Origin: Virgibacillus_F necropolis_A
GTDB taxonomy: Bacteria; Bacillota; Bacilli; Bacillales; Amphibacillaceae
NCBI RefSeq assembly: GCF_044793635.1
Contig: NZ_CP084992.1
Span: 2,046,001 to 2,110,000, forward strand
Direction: 5' to 3'
DNA length: 64,000 nucleotides
This document shows positions 43,083-52,065 of the stretch, piece after piece (within the stretch, counting starts at the first letter, position 1; each line of letters opens with the position of its first letter). The position numbers and the translations under genes are program-made. The notes under the pieces are model-generated. The model saw only the letters and a list, made by a program, of their open reading frames with translations, did not search any database and was not told the DNA's origin.

Positions 43083-43275
43083 ATGCCAAAAGTAAAAACA
43101 ACCGACAATTCAAAGGTTATAAAAAGTATTGCTATTAGTTTTGGTTATTACTCTTATCTTTGCTGGAACAGTATACTGGCTAGTTTCTTTTGATCTACCA
43201 ATCGCTTTCTGGGTTATCGTTACCTTATTAGTATTGTTAGGGGCTACTGCTATATCAACACTGACAGACTCTTGA
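43083..43275 (+). pseudogene. Frameshifted two-TM small protein
   Basis: ATG 43083 follows AAGGGG. The first frame reads MPKVKTTDNSKVIKS, and a change of frame near 43125 opens VLLLVLVITLIFAGTVYWLVS then FDLPIAFWVIVTLLVLLGATAISTLTDS-stop. The joined product would be a 64-residue membrane protein with two helices. Either a one-base lesion is present or the second frame starts separately without a ribosome site. It lies between the two arsenic gene groups. Confidence 0.5.
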
Positions 43276-43296
43276 TTCTTTTCAAACCTCAACATA

Positions 43297-43324
43297 GAAA
43301 AAGGTCTCAAATGAGACCTTTTAA
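43297..43324. terminator. Terminator between convergent arsenic units
   Basis: AAAAGGTCTCA and TGAGACCTTTT form an 11-bp stem with a 2-base loop. It overlaps the last codons of the HesB-like gene. Confidence 0.8.
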
Positions 43325-43590
43325 CAACAACTATCCAAACCTAGCAGGACAAATCTATCTCCCTCTTTATCTAATGTCAGATCATCAACAGAACTTCCTA
43401 CCTCTTGGTCAATTGCTACACGAACTCCATTTACGTCTTTAATGACATCTGCTTCCTCTGGACTATCAAGTGATAATCCAATCTGAGGTCCACAACAGCC
43501 TGCACCTGCAGAATAGATACGAATTCCTTCACCGCCACGTTCTTCAAAAATATTGTGCAATGTTTCTTTTGCCTTTTCGGTAATATTCAT
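43321..43590 (-). CDS. HesB/IscA-like small Cys protein
   Basis: 89 residues from ATG 43590, which follows AGGAG. ITEKAKETLHNIFEERGGEGIRIYSAGAGCCGPQIGLSLD and the C-terminal LGLDSCC fit the HesB/YadR/IscA fold with Cys pairs at about 32-33 and at the end. It closes the arsRBCDA operon, seven bases behind the arsA stop. A role as an As(III)-binding or Fe-S protein is inferred from position and cysteines. Confidence 0.78.
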   Translation of the reverse strand: MNITEKAKETLHNIFEERGGEGIRIYSAGAGCCGPQIGLSLDSPEEADVIKDVNGVRVAIDQEVGSSVDDLTLDKEGDRFVLLGLDSCC

Positions 43591-43615
43591 AATGTTTCTC
43601 CTCTCCATTTAACTA

Positions 43616-45388
43616 TTAGTTGCTAATATAATCCTTCAGCTTTTCATAGCCTATCTTTTCTTCACTGATCCATGGAATAATAGCGGCTTTTTCAGCTAAT
43701 TCATCCCTAATCTTTTTAATCCACTTTATCTCTGTCTTAGCTCTACCTGCTAATATAGGGTCTTTTGTTTCTGTAGCCTGGAAGCTTTGGTTAATAACCC
43801 ACCATTCAGGTTTAATATTTGCACGGATTAAGTCATCCTGTAGTCTGCCGGCCTCTAAAACTGGCGTTGTTTCCGCTAATGTAACAATAACAACACTAGT
43901 CTCCTCAGCATTCCGCAGTCGTGGAAGTAAATCCCGCACACTGTCTGATACATCACCTGTAGAACGGGTCAACTCTTTATGATATTCTTCAGCAGAATCT
44001 AATAAGAGTAACGTATGACCAGTTGGCGCTGTATCAATAACGACTATTTCATCATCTGATCTAGCCACTTTTTCAGCAAATGCCTGAAAAACTGCAATTT
44101 CTTCCGTACATGGCGAGTCCAGATCCTCCTGAAGATACGCAAGCCCTTCTGCATCAAGTTCTTTGCTTGCTTTTTTCAACACGTTTTCTTTATAAGCATT
44201 AACTTCTTCTTTAGGGTTGATAGAACTAATCGTTAATAGGTTATTATCAATACCATTTGAAAATATATACTCTAAATGAGCTGCAGGATCTGTAGTTGTC
44301 AAATGAACTTTGTGCCCTTTTTCAACTAATCCTACCGCCATAGATGATGCGACAGTTGTTTTTCCTACTCCGCCTTTTCCCATTGTGAGGATGACTTTTG
44401 TTTTATTTTCAGAAAAACTATCAACCATGGTATTCAATTTAGGTAAGACTACATTATCCTCACTTGAAACCTGATTATCTTTGGCTTGCAAAAAATCATA
44501 ACTGAATAAGTAACGAAGGTTCGCAAGACCTGTAAGTTGATAGGAAACAAACGGCAATGAATAAATAGCCATTTGCTTCAGACCATCAGGAATTTCCTTT
44601 ATTGCTGCCTGTTGCCGTTGATAGAATGCAGTCGAAACTTCATCATTAGAAACGTGCTTTTGTAATAACCCATTCACGATAAGTGCCTGGTTTCTTATCC
44701 CAATTTCATTTAATTCATGAGCTGACCGATTCGCTTCCTGTAAGGATGCTACTTCAGGTCTTGCCACCAGGATTAAGGTAGTTTTATCTCCATCTGACAG
44801 TGCATCTACAGTTTGTTTATATAGCTCTTTCTTTTCTTGAAGTCCGGATAATGGACCTAAACAAGAGGCTCCGTGTGTGCTTTCCTCTAAAAAACCATTC
44901 CAGGCAGTTGGGAGTTGTAACAATCTCAATGTATGTCCAGTTGGAGCAGTATCAAATATGACGTGATCATAATTGTGAACTGATGGATTGGAAATAATTG
45001 TTGCAAACTCGTCAAACGCCGCCATTTCTACTGTACACGCCCCAGATAGTTGTTCCTCCATTTTGGTTATAACGGAACCTGGAAGTTTATTCCGATAAGG
45101 TCCAACAACCTTTTCCCGGTAAATCCTTGCAGCTTCTTCAGGATCAATGTTTGACGCATCTAGATTTTCTATATTCGGTACAGGCTTTGGTGAATTTGTT
45201 AATTCTACTTGTAATACATCCTGTAAATTAGACGCTGGATCCGTACTGACGAGTAATACCCTTTTTCCTGAATCAGCCAAATGAATGGCTGTTGCACATG
45301 CAGTGGAAGTCTTACCTACGCCACCCTTGCCAGTAAAAAACAAGAAGGGGGTTTTAACCAAGTGCTTTGGACTAAAAGTTTGGAACAT
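43616..45388 (-). CDS. arsA: ArsA arsenite-pump ATPase
   Basis: 590 residues with two homologous halves, each with a deviant Walker A (TGKGGVGKTS near 19, MGKGGVGKTT near 336) and the DTAPTGHTLRLL / DTAPTGHTLLLL switch motif. Cysteines in SGACTVE and the second-half CTEEI fit the metalloid site. It energises ArsB-mediated arsenite export. AGGTG precedes the ATG; the gene is 14 bases after arsD. Confidence 0.97.
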   Translation of the reverse strand: MFQTFSPKHLVKTPFLFFTGKGGVGKTSTACATAIHLADSGKRVLLVSTDPASNLQDVLQVELTNSPKPVPNIENLDASNIDPEEAARIYREKVVGPYRNKLPGSVITKMEEQLSGACTVEMAAFDEFATIISNPSVHNYDHVIFDTAPTGHTLRLLQLPTAWNGFLEESTHGASCLGPLSGLQEKKELYKQTVDALSDGDKTTLILVARPEVASLQEANRSAHELNEIGIRNQALIVNGLLQKHVSNDEVSTAFYQRQQAAIKEIPDGLKQMAIYSLPFVSYQLTGLANLRYLFSYDFLQAKDNQVSSEDNVVLPKLNTMVDSFSENKTKVILTMGKGGVGKTTVASSMAVGLVEKGHKVHLTTTDPAAHLEYIFSNGIDNNLLTISSINPKEEVNAYKENVLKKASKELDAEGLAYLQEDLDSPCTEEIAVFQAFAEKVARSDDEIVVIDTAPTGHTLLLLDSAEEYHKELTRSTGDVSDSVRDLLPRLRNAEETSVVIVTLAETTPVLEAGRLQDDLIRANIKPEWWVINQSFQATETKDPILAGRAKTEIKWIKKIRDELAEKAAIIPWISEEKIGYEKLKDYISN

Positions 45389-45402
45389 ATTCTTACACCT
45401 CG

Positions 45403-45768
45403 CTATTTCAATTGATCAATATCTATCATTACACGATTATCAGGTCGATCATTTAACTCTTCTGATGCGATATTAAACCACATTGAAAGTTGCGCATTAG
45501 ATGGATAATCAGATTCCAAAACAATTTCTCCATCTAACATAACCACTGGTAAACTGTCAGGACCTTTTTCCTCAAGGAAGTTATTCACGATTTTATTATC
45601 AACGAACTCCCCTGGCTCATTTGCAAGATTATAACGTTTTATATTAAAACCCTTCTTTTGAAGAGAAAATACAGCACTAGCTACCCGTATAAGCTCCGGG
45701 TCTACACTAGGTCCACATACTCCTGTTGAACAGCACATAGCTGGGTCAAAAATTTCAAGTTTGGTCAT
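45403..45768 (-). CDS. arsD: ArsD arsenite metallochaperone
   Basis: 121 residues. FDPAMCCSTGVCGPSVDPEL contains the essential Cys12-Cys13 and Cys18, and LPVVMLDGEIV the thioredoxin-like core. The C-terminal Cys pairs of the E. coli plasmid protein are absent, as in most ArsDs. It hands As(III) to ArsA, the next gene. Confidence 0.96.
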   Translation of the reverse strand: MTKLEIFDPAMCCSTGVCGPSVDPELIRVASAVFSLQKKGFNIKRYNLANEPGEFVDNKIVNNFLEEKGPDSLPVVMLDGEIVLESDYPSNAQLSMWFNIASEELNDRPDNRVMIDIDQLK

Positions 45769-45820
45769 GCTAACCCTCCGTTGTAAATCTATTTTAGTCC
45801 TTTTGAAGCTTGTTAAGCTA

Positions 45821-46240
45821 TTATTGGCCCGTTTCAGCGAAATTCTTTATGCGCTCGCCTATTTCATCGCGTACCTGTTGAAAAACCTTCCATTTTTCCT
45901 CGTCTGTTCCTTCAGCTTTTGCAGGATCATCAAAGCCCCAGTGTTCGCGTTTTACATGGGGTGGTGTCATTGGGCACTTATCCGCTGCATCCCCACATAG
46001 TGTAATAGCCAAAGTGGCGTTATTCAAAATTTCAGGTTCAATTATTTCGGATTTTTGATCCGAAATATCAACATCAACTTCCTGCATCGCTTTAATCGCA
46101 TTTGGATTCAAGCCATGCGCTTCAATTCCTGCACTTTTCACTTCCCATTCGTCACCTAGGTATTTTTTTGCCCAACCTTCAGCCATTTGGCTTCTGCACG
46201 AGTTTCCTGTACATAAAAAGTAAATTGTTTGTTTAGACAT
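45821..46240 (-). CDS. arsC: ArsC arsenate reductase (thioredoxin type)
   Basis: 139 residues, LMW-phosphatase-like: FLCTGNSCRSQMAEGWAKK (P-loop C10-x5-R), the redox Cys pair in ITLCGDAADKC, and HWGFDDPAKAEG with the conserved Asp. It reduces arsenate to arsenite for export. GGAGA precedes the ATG. It lies 18 bases after arsB. Confidence 0.97.
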   Translation of the reverse strand: MSKQTIYFLCTGNSCRSQMAEGWAKKYLGDEWEVKSAGIEAHGLNPNAIKAMQEVDVDISDQKSEIIEPEILNNATLAITLCGDAADKCPMTPPHVKREHWGFDDPAKAEGTDEEKWKVFQQVRDEIGERIKNFAETGQ

Positions 46241-46258
46241 AGAGTAAAGTCTCCTTTT

Positions 46259-47560
46259 TTATAAAATAATCCAAAGCCACAACGCAAGTCCTGATAGCGT
46301 TATGAACAATGTTGGTATGGTAAGAATAATTCCGACTTTAAAATAATAACTCCATGAAATCTTAAACCCTTTAAGTGATAAAACATGAAGCCATAACAAC
46401 GTTGCGAGCGAACCAATCGGTGTAATTTTAGGACCTAAATCTGATCCAATTACATTGGCATAAATAAGTGCTTCTTTAATTCTACTTGTCGTTTCCACCT
46501 CTGAAATAGCGAGGGCGTCAATCATAACCGTCGGCATATTATTCATTATCGAAGACAATATCGCCGCAATAAAGCCCATACCAATCGTGGCAACATATAG
46601 ACCCTGATCAGCAGTCCATTGGATTAATGTAGCCAGAACACTTGTTAATCCGGCGTTCTGCAGACCATACACAACCACATACATTCCAACTGAGAAAAAA
46701 ACAATTGCCCAAGGTGCACCTTTTACTACTGTTGAAGTTTCAACAGCAGGACTTCTTCTAGCCATGATCAGGAATAGAATTGCTATGATACCAGCTACAA
46801 TGGATACTGGAACATTAATGACTTCACTACCAAAGTATCCAGCCAATAATGCAGCTAATACTACCCATGAAATTCTAAACATGGATTTATCTCTAATTGC
46901 TTCTTTTGGTTGTTTTAACTGAGATAAATCATAGTTCTTCGGAATGCTTTTACGGAAAAATAAATATAATACCAAAATACTTGCACCTATGGAGAAGAGA
47001 TTCGGAATAATCATTCGTGAAGCGTATTCCACAAATCCAATTCCAAAATAATCGGCAGAAACAATATTAACTAAGTTACTTACAATCAACGGCAGTGATG
47101 CGGTATCTGCGATAAAACCACTTGCCATAATAAAAGGTAAAATCATTTTTTCTTTAAAGTTTAAGTTTCGCACCATTGCCAATACGATTGGCGTTAAAAT
47201 AAGTGCTGCACCGTCATTCGCAAAAAACGCAGCAACAACAGAACCTAATAAGATGATATAGACAAACATTCTAACGCCATTACCTTTGGCAATACGCGCC
47301 ATATGTAATGCAGCCCATTCGAAAAAGCCAATCTCATCCAAAATAAGCGAAATTAAAATAACAGCAACAAACGTTAGCGTTGCATTCCACACAATTCCTG
47401 TAACCGTAAGTACATCACCCCATGTGACTACACCCACGATTAATGCTAGGATCGCACCGCCACACGCACTCCATCCAATACCTAAGCCTTTAGGCTGCCA
47501 AATGACTAATACTAATGTAGCCACAAAAATTCCTATGGCTAAATAAACTAATGAATCCAA
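46259..47560 (-). CDS. arsB: ArsB arsenite efflux permease
   Basis: 433 residues with 11-12 membrane segments. GWSACGGAILALIVGVV, FFANDGAALILTPIVLAM, SGFIADTASLPLIVSNLVNIVSAD and NVIGSDLGPKITPIGSLATLLWLH are ArsB landmarks (about 30, 113, 146 and 370). The start is a TTG at 47560 after GGAGGAATTTTGA. With ArsA it forms a pump. Confidence 0.96.
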   Translation of the reverse strand: MDSLVYLAIGIFVATLVLVIWQPKGLGIGWSACGGAILALIVGVVTWGDVLTVTGIVWNATLTFVAVILISLILDEIGFFEWAALHMARIAKGNGVRMFVYIILLGSVVAAFFANDGAALILTPIVLAMVRNLNFKEKMILPFIMASGFIADTASLPLIVSNLVNIVSADYFGIGFVEYASRMIIPNLFSIGASILVLYLFFRKSIPKNYDLSQLKQPKEAIRDKSMFRISWVVLAALLAGYFGSEVINVPVSIVAGIIAILFLIMARRSPAVETSTVVKGAPWAIVFFSVGMYVVVYGLQNAGLTSVLATLIQWTADQGLYVATIGMGFIAAILSSIMNNMPTVMIDALAISEVETTSRIKEALIYANVIGSDLGPKITPIGSLATLLWLHVLSLKGFKISWSYYFKVGIILTIPTLFITLSGLALWLWIIL

Positions 47561-47588
47561 TCAAAATTCCTCCTCGTATACGAAAAAA

Positions 47589-47933
47589 CTACGTGCAGCT
47601 AATCCGTTTTCCTTCTGCTTCTAAGCCTTCTAACTTTTCTTTCTGATCTGGAATATGTTCCAGAAGAGTCATAACCAACGGATAACTCACACTCTCTTTA
47701 TTTAACGAATAAAAAATCCATTGCCCTTTTCTTTTTTCTTTTACAATGCCAGCATCTCTAAGTTTACGAAGATGTTGACTAATTGAAGGCTGGCTCATTT
47801 CGAACACTTCAACAAATTCACAAACACAGCATTCATTATCTTTTAACAAACCAACCATTGTTAGTCTCGTTTTGTCACCTAATAATTTAAGTGTCAATGC
47901 CGCTTTTTCAATATCAATTACAGTTTTCAGCAT
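47589..47933 (-). CDS. arsR: ArsR arsenic-responsive repressor of the arsBCDA operon
   Basis: 114 residues. Winged helix LGDKTRLTMVGLLKDNECCVCEFVEVFEMSQPSISQHLRKLRDAGIVKEKRKGQWIFYSLN (about 17-78) with the As(III) ligands in ECCVCEF. It heads the minus-strand operon. It is distinct from the plus-strand ArsR at 41327 and has a different dyad upstream. The C-terminal half is longer. Confidence 0.95.
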   Translation of the reverse strand: MLKTVIDIEKAALTLKLLGDKTRLTMVGLLKDNECCVCEFVEVFEMSQPSISQHLRKLRDAGIVKEKRKGQWIFYSLNKESVSYPLVMTLLEHIPDQKEKLEGLEAEGKRISCT

Positions 47934-47968
47934 ATCTAAAGCGCCTCCTCATTCATTCGCGTATTAGT

Positions 47969-47988
47969 ATATAACAATTTGCTTATAT
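47969..47988. promoter_or_regulatory. Likely ArsR operator of the arsRBCDA operon
   Basis: ATATAA-CAATTTGC-TTATAT is a dyad 35 bases upstream of arsR, in the -35/-10 zone. It differs from the TAAATCAA dyads of the other arsR gene. Confidence 0.6.
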
Positions 47989-48044
47989 GTTGCAATAAAA
48001 AAATTCTCAACCAATGATGTCGAGTAAAGATTTTAAACAAAAGG

Positions 48045-48456
48045 CTCTTTTCGTACGCATTGTTGCTTTTTCATCTTCATAGTTGATATATATTGCGACG
48101 TAACTGCTGGTTGATTTCCGCTGCGGACCGTTGCTTTCCGCGGGCACGGCTTCAGCCTCCTCGAGAAAACCACTCTGCGGGGTCTGCAGACTCGTGCTGT
48201 TCCCGCAGGAGTCAACGATCCTCCGCTCCAATCAACTGCCGTAATAGTGAAAGGAGCTATATAGTACTGCTTCCAGACACCAGCGAAGGAAAAACACGGA
48301 GACTCCTGCGGGAACAGCGAAGACGATGAGACCCCGCAGTGAGCGGTTTCTGCTCGCGAGGAGGCTCAGCGCGAGCCCGCGGAAAGCGTAGTGATTTTTC
48401 CGTAGCGGTACGCTATGACACAGTATATATCTATTCTCCCAAAAGCAACAATCTTT
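48045..48456. repeat. Long palindromic dispersed element, copy B
   Basis: A 412-bp partner of 5674-6018. The outer ends agree in the same orientation, including the 12-bp perfect inverted repeat ATTGTTGCTTTT / AAAAGCAACAAT. The core agrees only in reverse, and copy B carries an extra 65-bp segment (GATGAGACCCCGCAG to GCGAGCCCGCGG). Frames inside it are spurious. Confidence 0.85.
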
Positions 48457-48554
48457 ACGAAAACAGCCAAACAAAATTAAAAGAGGACCAGACGTATCTA
48501 ATCCCCTTAAATGCAAGCCGAAGCTATACAGAACAATTCATTTAGATTATGTTA

Positions 48555-48839
48555 TTAATTCAATTGCTTATTATTTTCACCCCTGACAATAATGTCTAAA
48601 GGGATTTTTTCAACCGCTAATTCTTCTCTTTTTATATCAATAATTGCTTCCACATAATCTACAATTTCTTCTACCTTTTTATCCGTGTTCCACCACCATT
48701 TTGACTCGTGCAAATCGGTTTTTATAATAATCTGCAAGGGTTTCGGATGGAAGGAAGAAGCAAACCCTCTATATTCATCAAACTTTTTACTTGTTTCCTC
48801 CATGATTGATCTAAAAATAGGCGCCCATTTTTGATCCAT
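48555..48839 (-). CDS. Conserved hypothetical cytosolic protein (94 aa)
   Basis: 94 residues: MDQKWAPIFRSIMEETSKKF at the start, a WWWN motif near 48, and EELAVEKIPLDIIVRGENN near the end. Its ATG overlaps the preceding stop (TAATG), so it is coupled to the lipoprotein-like gene upstream. I do not recognise the family. Similar strand patterns (LQIIIKTDL, IPLDIIVRG) recur in the neighbour, so the two may be related domains. Confidence 0.6.
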   Translation of the reverse strand: MDQKWAPIFRSIMEETSKKFDEYRGFASSFHPKPLQIIIKTDLHESKWWWNTDKKVEEIVDYVEAIIDIKREELAVEKIPLDIIVRGENNKQLN

Positions 48840-49477
48840 TACTTGAACCTTGCTTTTTTCTTTATTGCAAGGTCTATGCTTACATTTGTTTTTGAGAGAA
48901 CGGCATTCTTAATACGTTTTTCTACATTATCCACAGTACCATCGTTATGTTCATCACTATATGGCAGCATAATTTCCACGTACAGTTTAGGTTTCCTTGG
49001 GGAAATTGCCAAACTACCTATTTCAAATTCTTCCTCCTTTAGAATCTTCTCTGCTATTAGTAATACTTCCCCGGCAAGCTCTCGCATTGCTTTATCTTCC
49101 TCGCTAAGGTCCATAACATCATGACTCATAACCCTGAATTTGACACTAATATCATCAAGTTCAACATCATCTGCAATGTCATAAATAAGAGCTTTCATGT
49201 TGCCGCCGTGCTTATCCTCTATTTCTTGACTTTGAAGTTGAACACTTACAATTCGTTTATCAAAACTAAATCCTACTGAAGCTTTCCCATCGTATTTATT
49301 ATGGAATTCCTTACTTACCTTTTCCAATAACTGGTCTATTCTCTGATGATCTTTCTTCGTATCTTTCATGCTTTCAACCAATGTCATTTCATCATTATTT
49401 ATATTTCCTATTAAAAAAGGAAAAGCAAAGATACAAACAACTACTACAACTGACAAAACAAGCAACTTTTTATTCAT
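48839..49477 (-). CDS. Secreted or membrane-anchored protein of unknown function
   Basis: 212 residues. An N-terminal hydrophobic segment (LLVLSVVVVVCIFAFPFLIG) acts as a signal or anchor, and a charged extracellular part follows (VSVQLQSQEIEDKHGGN, KLYVEIMLPYSDEHND). ATG 49477 follows GGGGGCGG. The 3' end is coupled to the next gene. No known domain was recognised. Confidence 0.65.
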   Translation of the reverse strand: MNKKLLVLSVVVVVCIFAFPFLIGNINNDEMTLVESMKDTKKDHQRIDQLLEKVSKEFHNKYDGKASVGFSFDKRIVSVQLQSQEIEDKHGGNMKALIYDIADDVELDDISVKFRVMSHDVMDLSEEDKAMRELAGEVLLIAEKILKEEEFEIGSLAISPRKPKLYVEIMLPYSDEHNDGTVDNVEKRIKNAVLSKTNVSIDLAIKKKARFK

Positions 49478-49584
49478 CAAACCGCCCCCAACAAAGGAAA
49501 TGTCTGTTAGTTATAGTATGCTTGTATTGTTTTTTAATGACATTGTAGAACATATAATATGTTATGTGTTGCACAAAAAATAAG

Positions 49585-49617
49585 AAAAGAGATTCCTAGT
49601 TATAGAATCTCTTGTTA
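49585..49617 (-). terminator. Terminator after the YqeB-like gene
   Basis: AAGAGATTC and AATCTCTT pair around a 10-base loop; on the minus strand TTTTCTTATTTTTT follows. Confidence 0.8.
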
Positions 49618-49638
49618 AGCAATATTATACTATCTTTG

Positions 49639-50343
49639 TTATGTTTTTAATATTTGTCTCCAGTATTGACGCTCACCTTCATCACGGACAACGATGTCCA
49701 ACTTTGCAAGTTCACTGCGCAGGTCTTTAATTTCATCCTTTTCTTTTTTCTTTAACGCCTTTTCTCTTGCCTTCATCAAGGCATTTACTGCAGGTGAAAG
49801 GTCTGGAGTATCCAGAACCCAACGACGATACTGATCCTTGTATGGATCGCCCTCTGCTGACCATGGATATCCATGTTTTTTGAATGCATTGGAATAGTGT
49901 TCAGCGTTTTCATCAGTTTTTTCACGTGCAATTTCGCGTCCAGAAGTATCTAAAAAAACAAGTTGTTTATCCTCAGAAAAGACAGTATCAATACTCTTCA
50001 ATACAATAGTTTGCTTATTTCCATCCTTATCCAATTGAGTCTCTTGATCAGTGACAGTCACAATTAGACTCTCCCTAATTGATATATAAGCTATCGCAAA
50101 ACCTGCTATTAAGCCAATAAGTGACATAATAACATCAAGCAATGGGCCACTAAAAGAGTTGATCAACTCAATGGGACCTTGAAATGGCACCCATGGTAGT
50201 GTTAATGCCCACGCTGCTATTCGCGGGAGAAAATAACCCAGTATAAGTCCCAAAGCCCCAAATAAAATATATAAGCCAATGCCTATTTTTGTGGTAATAC
50301 CCACGATTGTTTTTTCTTGATAGGATGATTTCTGTGCCGTCAT
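49639..50343 (-). CDS. YqeB-like membrane protein
   Basis: 234 residues. Two membrane segments (IGLYILFGALGLILGYFLP, LIGLIAGFAIAY) are followed by a cytosolic part with SIDTVFSEDKQLVFLDTSGREIAREK, a PH-like strand pattern, and WSAEGDPYKDQYRRWV and a charged C-terminal helix. It resembles Bacillus YqeB. Function unknown. A TetR gene lies upstream on the same strand, 56 bases away, and may regulate it. Confidence 0.7.
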   Translation of the reverse strand: MTAQKSSYQEKTIVGITTKIGIGLYILFGALGLILGYFLPRIAAWALTLPWVPFQGPIELINSFSGPLLDVIMSLIGLIAGFAIAYISIRESLIVTVTDQETQLDKDGNKQTIVLKSIDTVFSEDKQLVFLDTSGREIAREKTDENAEHYSNAFKKHGYPWSAEGDPYKDQYRRWVLDTPDLSPAVNALMKAREKALKKKEKDEIKDLRSELAKLDIVVRDEGERQYWRQILKT

Positions 50344-50399
50344 TCGGTTTCACCTTCTTTATTTACTTTATCCCACATTAAGGTTATAACTCTAGTAAG

Positions 50400-51020
50400 T
50401 TATGCTTTTGTTGCTTTACTAATAATGTTTACGAGTTCACTGCTATATGTTTCTATATCAACCTTTTTTGTTGTAACACTATTAATCATATACTCACCAA
50501 TAGCACCTTGAATCATGGTAGCCATAACATCTACATTAAATGCTCCAAAGTCTCCACTACCTTGGCCGTTACGTAATATTTGTTTAAGCTCATGCAGTAA
50601 TACTTCTTCTTCGTCATCACCTAATTTATAGTATGGGATGTTATCAGGCGTTCTAGCGTTAAAGATAATTTCTATTAAAGCTGCATTATGTGTGTGATAC
50701 TTACCCTGATAATCTAAACTAGCTAAAATAAATGCATTCAATTTCCCCTGAACAGTACTTTCTCGACGTACCCGCTCCAGGATATATAACTCTGACCTTT
50801 CTATAAGTTTCATCAGGAGGTGATTCATTAAATCATTTTTATCTGTGAAGTGGTAAGAAATCAAAGCCGTGCTAATCCCTGCTCTTTTAGCAATCTGGGA
50901 AAGGCTAGCTTTTACATATCCAATTTCATCAAGCGTTTTAATTGCTGCCTCTATGATTTGTTCGCGTCTTGCTTCTGAAATAAAAGACTGTTTACCACTC
51001 GTTTTATTATTTTCATTCAT
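50400..51020 (-). CDS. TetR-family regulator
   Basis: 206 residues. The N-terminal HTH is EARREQIIEAAIKTLDEIGYVKASLSQIAKRAGISTALISYHFTDKNDLMNHLL (positions about 15-70), and the C-terminal ligand domain has FNARTPDNIPYY. ATG 51020 is chosen because GAGGCG lies 7 bases before it. An operator-like dyad lies 97 bases upstream. Confidence 0.9.
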   Translation of the reverse strand: MNENNKTSGKQSFISEARREQIIEAAIKTLDEIGYVKASLSQIAKRAGISTALISYHFTDKNDLMNHLLMKLIERSELYILERVRRESTVQGKLNAFILASLDYQGKYHTHNAALIEIIFNARTPDNIPYYKLGDDEEEVLLHELKQILRNGQGSGDFGAFNVDVMATMIQGAIGEYMINSVTTKKVDIETYSSELVNIISKATKA

Positions 51021-51116
51021 CATCTCGCCTCAATTACTGTTTTAGTAGCTGCTTTTTTGCCAAAAGTTCCATGCATAACTAGGAATCCCTCTTATTTTGA
51101 TTGGTTAATTAATTTT

Positions 51117-51136
51117 TTGATTGAACGGTCAACCAA
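51117..51136. promoter_or_regulatory. TetR-type operator
   Basis: TTGATTGA-ACGG-TCAACCAA has 7 of 8 matching arm positions. TTGA..GGTCAA dyads are typical of TetR autoregulatory sites. A further half-site (TTGATTGG) lies at about 51098. Confidence 0.65.
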
Positions 51137-51238
51137 ATTATAGCGCAGGGAAATTTTGCTGTCAATACGACACTTATACTTAGTGATATTCGCCTACCAT
51201 AGAAAGCACTTGCGAGTAGAACTCCTTTTCCTTTTGGA

Positions 51239-51850
51239 TTAATTTCTCAAAATTATCGACTGAAATGCAAAGCTTCCACCTACAACTTCATCTGAAACTA
51301 CATCAAAACGTTCGATTGTGAAAAATTCGGCAAGTAGCTCTTTGATCAAGTCATCTTCATAGAAGGAAAAAAACCGCTTCGGCTCATAAAAATCATCTTC
51401 CCACACACCTTCCGAGTTTTTGCCACCATATACACCCATGAAAAACAGCCCAGATGGTTTTAATACTCGCTTGATTTCTGAAAGGACAACGCTTATTTCA
51501 TCTTTTGGGACGTGAAGCAAACAATTCATCGCCCATACCGCATCAAAATGATTATCCGGAAATCCCAACTCATCAAAACTCATGACATCAGCAATTAGTC
51601 CTTTATTTCCACACAGTTTCACCATCTCAGGTGAAATATCCGTACTATATGTATCTATCCCTTGTTCTTTAAAAAATAGACTATCTTTTCCCGGCCCTGC
51701 TCCAATTTCTAATAGATTAGACTTATTTTCATCTATTAAAAACTTGTTGAAAATATCGCGCTCTTTAATTTTCCAATCTTGCTGCCTCTGTGAGTCCCGC
51801 TCGTTTGCTGATTTATTATAGGAATCGATAATATTTATTTTATTTGTCAT
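51239..51850 (-). CDS. Class I SAM-dependent methyltransferase
   Basis: 203 residues. Motif I LLEIGAGPGKDSLFF (about 46-60), TYSTDISPEMV, FDAVWAMNCLLHVPKDE and VLKPSGLFFMGVYGG give a complete Methyltransf_11-type core. The late DDFYEPKRFFSFY strand is typical of small-molecule enzymes. GGAGG precedes the ATG. Substrate unknown. Confidence 0.85.
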   Translation of the reverse strand: MTNKINIIDSYNKSANERDSQRQQDWKIKERDIFNKFLIDENKSNLLEIGAGPGKDSLFFKEQGIDTYSTDISPEMVKLCGNKGLIADVMSFDELGFPDNHFDAVWAMNCLLHVPKDEISVVLSEIKRVLKPSGLFFMGVYGGKNSEGVWEDDFYEPKRFFSFYEDDLIKELLAEFFTIERFDVVSDEVVGGSFAFQSIILRN

Positions 51851-51875
51851 TGGTTTCCTCCAAATTTCGTTTTAA

Positions 51876-52046
51876 TTACCTTCCGTATAACAAAGGAAGG
51901 AACCAAATAACTACTATAAATGTAAACGAAGTTGTTAGCCAAAACGTGTTCATCGACGTCTTTTCCTCGTATCTGATCTTTTTTAATATCGAAACTAAAT
52001 TCAAACAGAATACAATGCAAGCTACTACAATAAATACGAATCCCAT
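51876..52046 (-). CDS. Small two-TM protein (56 aa)
   Basis: ATG 52046 follows AGGTGG at ideal spacing and opens a 56-codon frame with two hydrophobic helices (MGFVFIVVACIVFCLNLVSI and TTSFTFIVVIWFLPLLY) joined by a basic loop (KKIRYEEKT). It ends 26 bases before the methyltransferase start on the same strand. Function unknown. Confidence 0.65.
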   Translation of the reverse strand: MGFVFIVVACIVFCLNLVSILKKIRYEEKTSMNTFWLTTSFTFIVVIWFLPLLYGR

Positions 52047-52065
52047 TTTACTACCACCTAAATAT

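Noticed and set aside
48007..48516. Several overlapping frames of 60-94 codons on both strands
   Set aside because: All lie in copy B of the same element and mirror frames found in copy A in the other orientation.
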